Positions 25,712 through 34,898 of a stretch of 64,000 nt of DNA are shown here, in pieces. The position numbers and the translations under genes were made by a program. The stretch lies in the NCBI RefSeq assembly GCF_014200605.1, contig NZ_JACHCE010000010.1:124001-188000 (forward strand), given 5' to 3'. The stretch comes from Pedobacter cryoconitis (GTDB lineage Bacteria; Bacteroidota; Bacteroidia; Sphingobacteriales; Sphingobacteriaceae). The notes under the pieces are model-generated. The model had not been told where the DNA came from. It searched no databases and worked only from the letters and a program-made list of their open reading frames with translations. The first letter of the stretch is position 1. Every line of letters begins with the position of its first letter.

Positions 25712-27328
25712 ATGACTAAGTATATTTTTGTTACGGGCGGTGTTACTTCCTCTTTAGGTAAGGGCATCATCTCCGCTTCATTGGCCAAACTTTTACAAGC
25801 AAGAGGTTACCGTGTAACCATTCAGAAATTCGATCCGTATATCAATATTGATCCGGGAACATTAAACCCATATGAGCATGGCGAATGCTACGTAACAGAA
25901 GATGGTGCAGAAACTGATTTGGACTTAGGTCATTATGAACGTTTTCTAAATGTTCCGACTTCACAAGCCAATAACATCACTACAGGCCGTATTTATCAGA
26001 ATGTAATCAACAAAGAACGTCAGGGTGAATATCTTGGAAAAACAGTTCAGGTTGTTCCTCATATTACTGATGAGATTAAACGTAATATGCGTATCCTTGG
26101 TGAAACAGGAGATTACGATATTGTAATTACTGAGCTTGGCGGAACTGTAGGAGACATTGAGTCCCTTCCTTTCATTGAGGCAGTAAGACAGTTTAAATGG
26201 GAAGCCGGTGCCAATAACGCTATTGTGATCCATTTAACACTAATCCCTTACCTTGCAGCAGCTGGTGAGCTTAAAACCAAACCAACACAACACTCTGTTA
26301 AAGCCTTACTGGAATATGGTATTCAGCCAGATATTCTGGTATGCCGTACAGAGCAGCACATTAACATGGATATCCGTAAAAAGATTGCCCTGTTCTGTAA
26401 TGTAAATGTAAATGCAGTAATCGAATCTATTGATGCTTCATCAATCTATTCTGTTCCCTTGTTAATGATGAAGGAGCAACTGGATAAAACAGTATTGAGC
26501 AAACTTAAACTGGCACAGAAAAATGAGCCGGATATGGAAAGCTGGAAAGACTTTTTAGGAAGACTTAAAAACCCAACTTCCGAGGTTAGAATTGGTCTGG
26601 TAGGTAAATATGTTGAATTACCGGATGCTTATAAATCAATTATTGAAGCTTTCATTCATGCAGGTGCTAAAAATGAATGTAAAGTAAGAGTAGAATATAT
26701 TCATTCTGAAGAGGTTAACGCCGAAAATACGAAGGAAAAATTAGGTCATCTTGATGCTGTTTTAGTTGCACCTGGATTTGGTAGCCGTGGTATTGAAGGA
26801 AAAATTGATGCGATTCGTTACGTTCGTGAAAATAATGTTCCTTTCTTTGGTATTTGTTTAGGTATGCAGTGTGCGGTTATTGAGTTTGGCCGTAATGTAC
26901 TGGGCTTAAAAACAGCAAATACAACAGAAATTGATGAATTAACTGTAGATCCTGTTATTAATATGATGGAAGATCAGAAAACAGTTACGACTAAAGGTGG
27001 TACTATGCGTCTGGGTTCTTATCCTTGTGATCTTAAAAAAGGAACTAAAGCTTTTGCTGCTTATGGTAAACAACATATTAATGAGCGTCACAGACATCGT
27101 TATGAGTTTAACAGTGCTTATTTAAATCAATATGAAGAAGCTGGTATGATCGCTTCAGGTACTAATCCTGACAGTCATTTAGTGGAAATTGTAGAGCTTA
27201 AAAACCATCCGTTTTTTGTTGGTGGACAATTTCATCCGGAATTAAAGTCAACTGTTGCTAATCCTCACCCACTTTTTGTTAAATTTGTCGCCGCTGCGAT
27301 GGAGTATGCGAAGAAAAAAACAAACTAA
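25712..27328 (+). CDS. pyrG: CTP synthase PyrG
   Basis: A 538-residue CTP synthase, which aminates UTP to CTP using glutamine and ATP. The amidoligase domain (residues 1 to about 270) opens with YIFVTGGVTSSLGKGI, a P-loop, and has PYINIDPGTLNPYEHGE and GGTVGDIES. The C-terminal glutaminase domain carries the nucleophile cysteine in GICLGMQC and the late QFHPEL histidine/glutamate. Length is standard. It is followed 20 bp later by yidC. Confidence 0.98.
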   Translation: MTKYIFVTGGVTSSLGKGIISASLAKLLQARGYRVTIQKFDPYINIDPGTLNPYEHGECYVTEDGAETDLDLGHYERFLNVPTSQANNITTGRIYQNVINKERQGEYLGKTVQVVPHITDEIKRNMRILGETGDYDIVITELGGTVGDIESLPFIEAVRQFKWEAGANNAIVIHLTLIPYLAAAGELKTKPTQHSVKALLEYGIQPDILVCRTEQHINMDIRKKIALFCNVNVNAVIESIDASSIYSVPLLMMKEQLDKTVLSKLKLAQKNEPDMESWKDFLGRLKNPTSEVRIGLVGKYVELPDAYKSIIEAFIHAGAKNECKVRVEYIHSEEVNAENTKEKLGHLDAVLVAPGFGSRGIEGKIDAIRYVRENNVPFFGICLGMQCAVIEFGRNVLGLKTANTTEIDELTVDPVINMMEDQKTVTTKGGTMRLGSYPCDLKKGTKAFAAYGKQHINERHRHRYEFNSAYLNQYEEAGMIASGTNPDSHLVEIVELKNHPFFVGGQFHPELKSTVANPHPLFVKFVAAAMEYAKKKTN

Positions 27329-27348
27329 TACGCGTTTAAATAACAATA

Positions 27349-29151
27349 ATGGATAAAAATACATTCACAGGATTGTTCCTGATCATGATCGTTTTGGCGG
27401 GTTCTTTCTATTTCTTCAAGCCTAGTGAGGCTGAAATGAAGAAAGAACGGGAGCGGATTTCTCTTGATTCCGCTAGTAAAGCTGGTGTTAAACACGCTCC
27501 GGCTGCTCTTGCTGAAAACGCAGAGGCTCCAAAACTAGACTCAGCAGCGCTGAAAGGTCCTTTCGGCACAAATATTTCTGGTACAGCTACTACAACTGTA
27601 TTAGAAAATGAAGCTTTAAAATTAACTTTCACTAATAAAGGTGGTAAAATTAAGGCTGTAGAAGTTAAAGGTGAAAAAACTTACCTTGATAAACCGGTAG
27701 TATTGTTTGATGGTGACGAAAACACATTCGGCTTAACCTTAAACGTTGGCGGTAAACTGGTAAAAACAAATGACCTTTATTTTACGGCAACACAAACTAA
27801 CAATTCAATGGTGATGCGTGCTAATTACAGTGCGGATAAATACATTGAGTTTGTTTACGATTTGCAGCCTAAATCTCATAATGTTGGTTTTAACATCAAC
27901 TTAAAAGGGATGAACCAGGTTATTCAGAGAGATAGCATCTCACTGGATTGGGAAACGGTATTACTTCAACAGGAAAAATCGCTGAAAAACGAACAGCAAT
28001 ATTCTGCACCTTACTATAAGTATGTAGAAAAAAATCCAGATCACCTGAGTATTGCTAAAGATGAAACAGAAAACTTATCTAAAGCTAAAATTGAGTGGAT
28101 TGCTTTTAAGCAGCACTTTTTCTCAGCTGTCCTGATTCCTGCTGATCCTTTTGCCAAGGTTAATCTTGGTGTAAGAATACTGACTACACCAGGCCAGGTA
28201 AAGGGTTATAATGCAAAAGTAAGTCTTCCTTTCAACCAGCTTGATGCGCAGAACTATAAAATGAAGTTCTATTTCGGAACCAATCAGTTCAAAGTATTAA
28301 AAGCTCAGGGACAAGAAATTGAGAAACTGGTAGAAATGGGTTACTGGCCATTGAAATACATCAACAGGTTTGTTGTATTGCCGGTATTTAACTTCCTTGA
28401 AGGTTTTGGCTGGAATTATGGTCTGATCATTCTGGTCTTAACTATCGCCTTAAAAGTTGTATTGTCACCATTGACTTACAAGTCTTATATCTCTATGGCT
28501 AAAATGAGAATATTGAAACCAGAAATGGATGAGATAAAAGCCAAAGTAGGTGAAGACAATGCTACTTTATTACAACAGGAATATCTTAAATTATACAAAC
28601 AGGTTGGCGTAAATCCACTGGGCGGTTGTTTACCTATGTTGCTTCAATTGCCTATCGTAATGGCTTTCTTCTTCTTCTTCCCGAATTTATTCGAATTAAG
28701 AGGACAGAGTTTCTTATGGATGCATGACCTTTCAACCTATGATGACTTCATTAAATTTGGATTTACAATTCCATTTATTGGTGATCACTTAAGTTTAATG
28801 TGTGTATTGATGACGATCTCTACATTGATCTATACTTATTTCAATAACCAGGTATCTGGCGCTACAGGACAAATGAAATACATCGGTTATATTATGCCAG
28901 TTGTATTTTTAGGTGTACTGAACAGCTACCCTGCTGGTCTGAACTATTATTATTTCCTTGCGAACATGTTAACTTTTGGTCAGCAGTTCCTGATTAAATC
29001 AATGGTTAACGACGAGAAAATTCACAATATCCTTAAGGAAAACAAAAAGAAACCTGAAGAGCAAAAGAAAAAATCTAAGTTCCAGACTCGTTTAGACGAT
29101 TATATGCGTCAGCAACAACAAGTTAAAACACAGGAAAAAAAGAATAAATAA
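27349..29151 (+). CDS. yidC: Membrane protein insertase YidC
   Basis: A 600-residue inner-membrane insertase that folds proteins into the membrane alone or with SecYEG. It has an N-terminal membrane helix (about residues 6-23), a large periplasmic domain (about 60-350) and the conserved C-terminal membrane core with LKVVLSPLTYKSY, the hydrophilic-groove area and NPLGGCLPMLLQLPIVMAFF. The lysine-rich C-terminal tail probably touches ribosomes. It lies just behind pyrG and ends at a terminator. Confidence 0.97.
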   Translation: MDKNTFTGLFLIMIVLAGSFYFFKPSEAEMKKERERISLDSASKAGVKHAPAALAENAEAPKLDSAALKGPFGTNISGTATTTVLENEALKLTFTNKGGKIKAVEVKGEKTYLDKPVVLFDGDENTFGLTLNVGGKLVKTNDLYFTATQTNNSMVMRANYSADKYIEFVYDLQPKSHNVGFNINLKGMNQVIQRDSISLDWETVLLQQEKSLKNEQQYSAPYYKYVEKNPDHLSIAKDETENLSKAKIEWIAFKQHFFSAVLIPADPFAKVNLGVRILTTPGQVKGYNAKVSLPFNQLDAQNYKMKFYFGTNQFKVLKAQGQEIEKLVEMGYWPLKYINRFVVLPVFNFLEGFGWNYGLIILVLTIALKVVLSPLTYKSYISMAKMRILKPEMDEIKAKVGEDNATLLQQEYLKLYKQVGVNPLGGCLPMLLQLPIVMAFFFFFPNLFELRGQSFLWMHDLSTYDDFIKFGFTIPFIGDHLSLMCVLMTISTLIYTYFNNQVSGATGQMKYIGYIMPVVFLGVLNSYPAGLNYYYFLANMLTFGQQFLIKSMVNDEKIHNILKENKKKPEEQKKKSKFQTRLDDYMRQQQQVKTQEKKNK

Positions 29152-29170
29152 TCATTCATTCGATAATGCA

Positions 29171-29203
29171 AAAGGCAGCCATTCAATAAGAAAGGCTGCC
29201 TTT
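29171..29203 (+). terminator. Rho-independent terminator after yidC
   Basis: AAAGGCAGCC pairs with GGCTGCCTTT across an 11-13 nt loop, followed by a short T run. Confidence 0.8.
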
Positions 29204-29326
29204 TATGTTTTAATACCTTTTAGCAAACGATGATTGTTTGTGAAAAATGTAAAATTTAATATACAAATGGCATATATTGGTGAAAAATTACAAATTTTAA
29301 GGCTGATTTAAATTCAAACACACATT

Positions 29327-32167
29327 ATGCAGAAAACCCTTACTCTTATTTTTTTATGCTTTGCGACCGCTACTTTCGCTCAGAAAAAACCGCTCGATCA
29401 TTCGGTTTATGATTCCTGGGAAAGTATCGGTATTAAACAGTTATCAGACAACGGACAATGGGCCGCCTATTCCATACTTAAACAAGAAGGTGATGCAAAT
29501 TTATATATAAGCAGCTTAACCGGGCTTGCTAAAATTAATGTACCAAGAGGTGAGAAACCTAAATTCAGCGCAGATTCAAAATTCGCTGCTTTTCTGATTA
29601 AACCATTATTTACGACTACACGTCAGGAAAAAATTAAAAAGAAAAAACCAGAGGAAATGACTAAAGACTCTTTAGGCTTTGTCAATCTTACTTCTGCTGC
29701 AATTGTTAAAGTCCCAAGAATTAAATCATTCAAAATACCTGAAAATGCAGGAAACTTTTTAGCTTATCAGAAGGAACCACTTTTAGATACAGCTAAAAAA
29801 GCCAAATCTGCCGCTGAAGAAAAGGAAGATGGAGCAAATGATTTCTTTGCGAAAGAAACGACTAAAAAAGATGCTAAAAAAGTCGGGTCAGACCTGGTAT
29901 TGAGAAATCTGCTAACTGGAACAGAAAGAACTTTTAAATACGTTTCTGAATATGAATTCAGCAAAAATGGAAAACAACTGGTTTTTGATTGCCTGGGTTC
30001 TAAGACAGATAAAACAGCAAAGCCTGGTGTATTTTTACTGAATACCGAAAAAGGAACAGTCAAAACATTAGTTAGTGCTAAAGGTAACTTTAAAGGTTTC
30101 ATCTTTGATGAGGCTAGTGAACAGGTTGCATTTTTAGGAGAAACCTCTCCTGAAAAAAAAGAAATCAAAGATTACAGCATCTACTTTAATACCCTGACCC
30201 TGGATACTGCACAGGCATTGGTCGATTATGAAATTGATGGTATGCCAGCTAAATGGGCAGTTAGCGGAGATGGAAAACTTACTTTTAGTAAAGATGGAAA
30301 TAAGTTATTCTTTGGCATTGCTCCTGTAAAAAAGGAAAAAGATACTACACTGGTTGATTTTGAGCATGCTAAACTGGATATATGGGGATATAAAGATGAT
30401 TATTTACAACCTATTCAGTTGAAAAATGCAGACAAAGAAAGTAAAAGAAGTTATTTGGCGGTAATTGATATTTTTAGCAGCGATCCTAAAATCGTTCCGT
30501 TAACAGATATTAAACTTTCTGAAGCCAGTATTGCCAGAGAAGGCGATGCAAATTTCGTGTTAGCTTCTACAGACTTCGGAAATCGTGCACAAGCACAATG
30601 GACTGGCTCCAAAATCGCTGACTATTACCTGGTTGATACTAAAACAGGTAATAAGAAGAAGATCATCTCTGCTTTAGATGGTAAAGCTTCTGTTTCTCCG
30701 GGTGGAAATTATGTATTGTTTTATAATAATAAAACAGGAATCTGGTCTGCCTATACAGTAGCTACCGGAAAGATCACAGCACTAAATACCAGTGCTATGG
30801 TAAAATTTGCTGATGAAGACAACGACTTACCTGATGACCCTAAAGTTTATGGCTTTGCCGGATGGACTGAAGAAGATAAACAGGTTTTAATCTATGATAA
30901 ATATGACATCTGGAGCTTTACACCAGATGGTAAATCTGCACCTAAAAACATGACCAATGGATTTGGCAGACAGAATAGTATTACTTTCCGTTATGAGAAC
31001 TTAGATACAACTGCACAATTCATCAGTAAAAGAGATGACCTATGGTTGAATGCTTATAACCACCTAACCAAAGAGAAAGGTTTTTACAAAACAAAGGCTG
31101 GTGATAATAAGAGCCCTGAAATAGCTGTGATGGCCAAATTCAAATACTCCTCACTGGCTAAAGCAAAAGGAGCTGAACGTTTTATTTATGATAAAGCAAG
31201 TTACACAGCCTCCCCTAATGTATATGTATCTGCTGATTTGAAAACAGAAACAAAACTAAGCAATACGAATCTGCAGCAGCAGAACTATAACTGGGGTACA
31301 GCAGAATTAGTTAAATGGACTACGCCAAAAGGACATAAAGCAGAAGGTATTTTATACAAACCGGAGAATTTTGACCCGGCCAAGAAATATCCAATGATTG
31401 CTTATTTCTATGAAAAACTAACTGACGGCCTTTACAATTATCAACCACCAGCCCCTACTCCATCGAGATTAAATATTTCATTCTTTGTAAGTAATGGTTA
31501 CCTGGTGTTTGCACCTGATATTAGTTATGAAACCGGACATCCTGGTAAATCAGCTGAAGAATATATCAACTCGGGTGTAGAATCGTTAAAGAAAAATAGC
31601 TGGGTAGATGGTACAAAAATTGGTATCCAGGGTCAAAGCTGGGGCGGTTACCAGGTTGCACACCTGATTACAGCTACAAATATGTATGCTGCTGCCTGGG
31701 CTGGGGCACCTGTAGTAAACATGACTTCTGCTTATGGTGGTATCCGCTGGGAAACCGGAATGAACAGACAATTCCAGTATGAGAAACAACAAAGCAGAAT
31801 TGGTGCAACCTTATGGGAAAAACCAGAGTTATATATAGAGAACTCGCCTCTTTTCTCCTTACCTAAAGTAACCACACCTATAGTAATCATGTCTAATGAT
31901 GCTGATGGGGCCGTACCATGGTACCAGGGAATTGAAATGTTTACTGCTTTGAAAAGATTAGGTAAACCTTCATGGTTATTAAATTATAACAATGAAGCGC
32001 ATAACCTGGTTCTTCGTCAGAATAAAAAAGATATACAGATCCGTGAACAGCAGTTTTTTGATTATTACCTGAAAGGCGCAAAGGCACCGGTTTGGATGAC
32101 TGGTGGAATACCTGCTACAGAAAAAGGTAAAACATGGGGTTTTGAGCTGACTGACGAGAAGCCATAA
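29327..32167 (+). CDS. S9 family peptidase (prolyl oligopeptidase/acylaminoacyl-peptidase type), exported
   Basis: A 946-residue exported serine peptidase. A signal peptide (residues 1-18, cleaved near FAQ) is followed by a long beta-propeller-like region (to about 660) and the alpha/beta hydrolase domain. The triad is Ser771 in GQSWGGYQ, Asp860 in NDADGAVP and His892 in NEAHN. It is unusually long for S9, with a lysine-rich insertion near residues 140-190 (KKAKSAAEEKEDGAND and neighbours). It probably works in the periplasm on small peptides. Second S9 enzyme in the window; it is only distantly like the DPP IV-type one. Confidence 0.92.
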   Translation: MQKTLTLIFLCFATATFAQKKPLDHSVYDSWESIGIKQLSDNGQWAAYSILKQEGDANLYISSLTGLAKINVPRGEKPKFSADSKFAAFLIKPLFTTTRQEKIKKKKPEEMTKDSLGFVNLTSAAIVKVPRIKSFKIPENAGNFLAYQKEPLLDTAKKAKSAAEEKEDGANDFFAKETTKKDAKKVGSDLVLRNLLTGTERTFKYVSEYEFSKNGKQLVFDCLGSKTDKTAKPGVFLLNTEKGTVKTLVSAKGNFKGFIFDEASEQVAFLGETSPEKKEIKDYSIYFNTLTLDTAQALVDYEIDGMPAKWAVSGDGKLTFSKDGNKLFFGIAPVKKEKDTTLVDFEHAKLDIWGYKDDYLQPIQLKNADKESKRSYLAVIDIFSSDPKIVPLTDIKLSEASIAREGDANFVLASTDFGNRAQAQWTGSKIADYYLVDTKTGNKKKIISALDGKASVSPGGNYVLFYNNKTGIWSAYTVATGKITALNTSAMVKFADEDNDLPDDPKVYGFAGWTEEDKQVLIYDKYDIWSFTPDGKSAPKNMTNGFGRQNSITFRYENLDTTAQFISKRDDLWLNAYNHLTKEKGFYKTKAGDNKSPEIAVMAKFKYSSLAKAKGAERFIYDKASYTASPNVYVSADLKTETKLSNTNLQQQNYNWGTAELVKWTTPKGHKAEGILYKPENFDPAKKYPMIAYFYEKLTDGLYNYQPPAPTPSRLNISFFVSNGYLVFAPDISYETGHPGKSAEEYINSGVESLKKNSWVDGTKIGIQGQSWGGYQVAHLITATNMYAAAWAGAPVVNMTSAYGGIRWETGMNRQFQYEKQQSRIGATLWEKPELYIENSPLFSLPKVTTPIVIMSNDADGAVPWYQGIEMFTALKRLGKPSWLLNYNNEAHNLVLRQNKKDIQIREQQFFDYYLKGAKAPVWMTGGIPATEKGKTWGFELTDEKP

Positions 32168-32191
32168 GCTCACATTATTCGTTTTGATTAT

Positions 32192-32233
32192 AAAAAAGGA
32201 TCTGTATTCTAATGAATGCAGATCCTTTTTTTT
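32192..32233 (+). terminator. Rho-independent terminator after the S9 peptidase
   Basis: AAAAAAGGATCTG pairs with CAGATCCTTTTTT, with additional ATTC/GAAT pairing inside, followed by Ts. Confidence 0.85.
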
Positions 32234-32257
32234 ACTTTCATAGCTTCAAACTAAAAT

Positions 32258-33496
32258 ATGGCATTAAATTATCTATGGATTGCGTTTTTTATCATCGCAT
32301 TCGTTGTTGCACTGATCAGGTTAATCTTTTTCGGTGATACTGAAATATTCAAACTGATTGTAGACGGTACATTTGAATCTGCTAAAGTGGGTGTAATGGA
32401 TATTGCATTACCACTGGTTGGTATTATGACCTTATGGCTGGGTATTATGAATATTGGAGAAAAAGCAGGAGCAATTAATTTTCTGTCCCGTATTATCGGC
32501 CCTTTTTTTAGCCGTATTTTCCCTGAAGTTCCTAAAAATCATCCTGCTACAGGGCATATGGTCATGAATTTCTCGGCTAACCTGCTTGGTCTGGATAATG
32601 CAGCCACTCCTTTTGGCTTAAAGGCTATGCAAAGTTTACAGGAAATCAATCCGGATAAGGATACCGCGAGCAATGCACAGATTATGTTTTTGGTATTGCA
32701 TACCTCAGGCCTTACACTTATTCCTTTAAGTATTATGGCACAAAGAGCAATTCTGGGCGCTGCAGATCCTTCCGATATATTTATCCCCTGCATGATTGCT
32801 ACTTATGTGGCTACTGTAGTTGGATTAATAGCCGTGGCAATTAAACAAAAAATCAATCTGTTTAATTCAGTAGTTATTTCCTGGTTAGGTGGAATTACCC
32901 TTTTTCTGGTTGGAATGATTTACTATTTCACCAATTTCCTTAGTAAAGAGCAGATAGAGGTAGTTTCAAGAGTAGCCTCAAACTTTATCCTCTTCTTTAT
33001 TATCATTGCTTTTATTTTGGGTGCCATGCGCAAAAAAGTAAATGTATATGATGCTTTTATTGAAGGCGCAAAAAATGGTTTTACAACCTGTATTACCATC
33101 ATCCCTTATCTGGTAGGCATGCTGGTTGCTATTGGTGTTTTAAGAAATTCTGGTGTACTGGGTTATATAGTTGATGGTTTTACCTGGTGTTTCGTACACC
33201 TGGGCATCAATACTGATTTTACCCCTGCCCTGCCAACGGCGATGATCAAACCGCTTAGTGGCAGCGGTGCAAAAGCAATGATGGTAGATACCATGAAAAC
33301 TTTCGGCCCTGATTCATTTGTAGGCCGCCTGTCCTGTGTTTTTAATGGCTCAGCAGATACGACTTTCTATATTGTAGCCCTTTATTTTGGTTCTGTGGGG
33401 ATTAAACGTACGCGTTATGCTATTCCTTTCGGACTACTGGCGGATTTAGCAGGAATAATTGCCGCAGTATTTGTCGCTTATTTATTTTTCCATTAG
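32258..33496 (+). CDS. Fused SpmA/SpmB nucleoside-recognition (Gate) domain membrane protein
   Basis: A 412-residue polytopic membrane protein that joins two nucleoside-recognition (Gate) domains. The first half (about 1-200) resembles SpmA with NFSANLLGLDNAATPFGLKA; the second half (about 230-410) resembles SpmB with LPTAMIKPLSGSGAKAMM and FNGSADTTFYIVALYFGSVG. In Bacillus the separate proteins affect spore core dehydration, but fused versions occur in non-sporulating Bacteroidota, where the role is unknown and may be transport. It lies between two terminators. Confidence 0.9.
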   Translation: MALNYLWIAFFIIAFVVALIRLIFFGDTEIFKLIVDGTFESAKVGVMDIALPLVGIMTLWLGIMNIGEKAGAINFLSRIIGPFFSRIFPEVPKNHPATGHMVMNFSANLLGLDNAATPFGLKAMQSLQEINPDKDTASNAQIMFLVLHTSGLTLIPLSIMAQRAILGAADPSDIFIPCMIATYVATVVGLIAVAIKQKINLFNSVVISWLGGITLFLVGMIYYFTNFLSKEQIEVVSRVASNFILFFIIIAFILGAMRKKVNVYDAFIEGAKNGFTTCITIIPYLVGMLVAIGVLRNSGVLGYIVDGFTWCFVHLGINTDFTPALPTAMIKPLSGSGAKAMMVDTMKTFGPDSFVGRLSCVFNGSADTTFYIVALYFGSVGIKRTRYAIPFGLLADLAGIIAAVFVAYLFFH

Positions 33497-33533
33497 CCCA
33501 GGATTTGTAGTCATCTCCCGGTTTATTAAATAT

Positions 33534-33572
33534 AAAAAAAGCTCCTTTTGTATATCAAAAGGAGCTTTTTTT
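33534..33572. terminator. Bidirectional terminator
   Basis: A 17-bp perfect stem with A run on the left and T run on the right (core GCTCCTTTTG against CAAAAGGAGC) lies between the SpmA/B gene and the convergent small gene at 33588. Confidence 0.9.
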
Positions 33573-33587
33573 ATATATTTATATGGA

Positions 33588-33833
33588 TTAAGCTAATTTA
33601 TGTATGTTTAAATGACTGATGATTTTTTCCAGTACACCTGGTTCTACGTTGGTATATTTTGAAGACTTCCAGGTAGAGGATGGCTGATCAAGCCAGATAC
33701 AAAATGAATGATAACCATCCATGATCACTGCATATGTTTCATGAAAATCATCCTGAATTCTCATACAAAAACCATTGACAGGTTTACCCTGTACATCAAA
33801 TTCGAAATTGAGATAATTACTTAACATAGTCAT
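33588..33833 (-). CDS. Small hypothetical protein
   Basis: An 81-residue soluble protein with several aromatic residues (FHETYAVIMDGYHSFCIWLD) and no known motif. It has an ATG start, a terminator at its end and normal base use, so it is probably real. A second in-frame ATG two codons later is possible. I do not recognise the family. Confidence 0.6.
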   Translation of the reverse strand: MTMLSNYLNFEFDVQGKPVNGFCMRIQDDFHETYAVIMDGYHSFCIWLDQPSSTWKSSKYTNVEPGVLEKIISHLNIHKLA

Positions 33834-33916
33834 ATCCGGTTAGTTCATCAATCATAACAAATATGGTTATCAAATGTTTAACCAATTTTAAATTGACAAC
33901 ATTTTTCTGTTAAATC

Positions 33917-34357
33917 CTAGCTAACATTAAGCATGTTAGAGTACCCTCTTGCAATTAATCTGTTTTTTTTAGGCAGAAATACCTCACACTGTAAATTGAT
34001 AATTTTTCGGCCTTGTTTGATAATTGAAGTTTTAGCAATGATCAAATCTCCTTCTTTGGCAGGAGAAAAATAATCTATCGAATTATTAACTGTAGTGAAT
34101 GCATCATTTAAGCCCAGTGAATAGACCGTGGCGCCAATCAGATCATCTATAATTCCTGCAGTTACCCCTCCATGTAATATTCCATTGGGATTTGTCATTT
34201 CATTTCTTATCAAATAACTAAAAGTCAATGCTCCCTTTTCTGCATGGACAACTGTTGGCTTTAACCAGTTCATATAATTGGATGGCGATCCCGATAGTTC
34301 TTTTCCTGTAAAAGATTGTAAAAAAAGCAATCGTTCGTGTGTTTCTGATTGTTCCAT
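33917..34357 (-). CDS. PaaI family hotdog-fold thioesterase
   Basis: A 146-residue single hotdog-domain protein that probably hydrolyses an acyl-CoA thioester. The family signature NPNGILHGGVTAGIIDDLIG is at about residues 53-72, with the catalytic aspartate in the following helix. Length fits PaaI/YdiI-type enzymes. It is divergent from the OsmC gene (44 bp between starts), so the two may share a control region. Confidence 0.88.
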   Translation of the reverse strand: MEQSETHERLLFLQSFTGKELSGSPSNYMNWLKPTVVHAEKGALTFSYLIRNEMTNPNGILHGGVTAGIIDDLIGATVYSLGLNDAFTTVNNSIDYFSPAKEGDLIIAKTSIIKQGRKIINLQCEVFLPKKNRLIARGYSNMLNVS

Positions 34358-34401
34358 GAATGAATTTTTCTAATTTTAAATTTAACAAATAAAGCGACCT
34401 T

Positions 34402-34809
34402 ATGGATAAGAAACAAATCACCGCAGTTACAGAACTGGACCGTTCACATTACCTGACTAAAGTTTATGCAGGCGGACATTTCATTTATGCGGATGAACCT
34501 GCTGATGTTGGCGGAACAGATGAAGGGATGAATCCCGGAGCATTACTTTTAGCCAGTTTAGGGAGCTGTACTGCGATTACGATCAGAATGTATGCAGACA
34601 GGAAGGAAATGCCGCTGGAGGGCATTAAAATTCATTTGGCTATAGTTAATGAAGAAGAGATGTCACCGGCAACGAAGATTACCCGTAAAATTGAATTTAG
34701 CGGAGATTTATCAGCAGAAGAATTGACCAGGCTGATGCAAATCGCAGATAAGTGCCCGATTCACAAAATACTAAGTAATCCTATACAGATAGAAACAACT
34801 ACGGTATAG
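34402..34809 (+). CDS. OsmC family protein
   Basis: A 135-residue OsmC/Ohr-fold protein. The first redox cysteine is in LASLGSCTAITIRMYADRK and the second in ADKCPIHKIL, the CPxH motif seen in the family. Such proteins reduce organic hydroperoxides with a lipoyl or thiol reductant. The substrate is not determined. Confidence 0.9.
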   Translation: MDKKQITAVTELDRSHYLTKVYAGGHFIYADEPADVGGTDEGMNPGALLLASLGSCTAITIRMYADRKEMPLEGIKIHLAIVNEEEMSPATKITRKIEFSGDLSAEELTRLMQIADKCPIHKILSNPIQIETTTV

Positions 34810-34898
34810 GTAATCATCTACAAATCAGATAATAATTTTAATAATCACTTATATTACTAAAATTATTAGCACATTTGTATTCGCCTATCAATTCATAA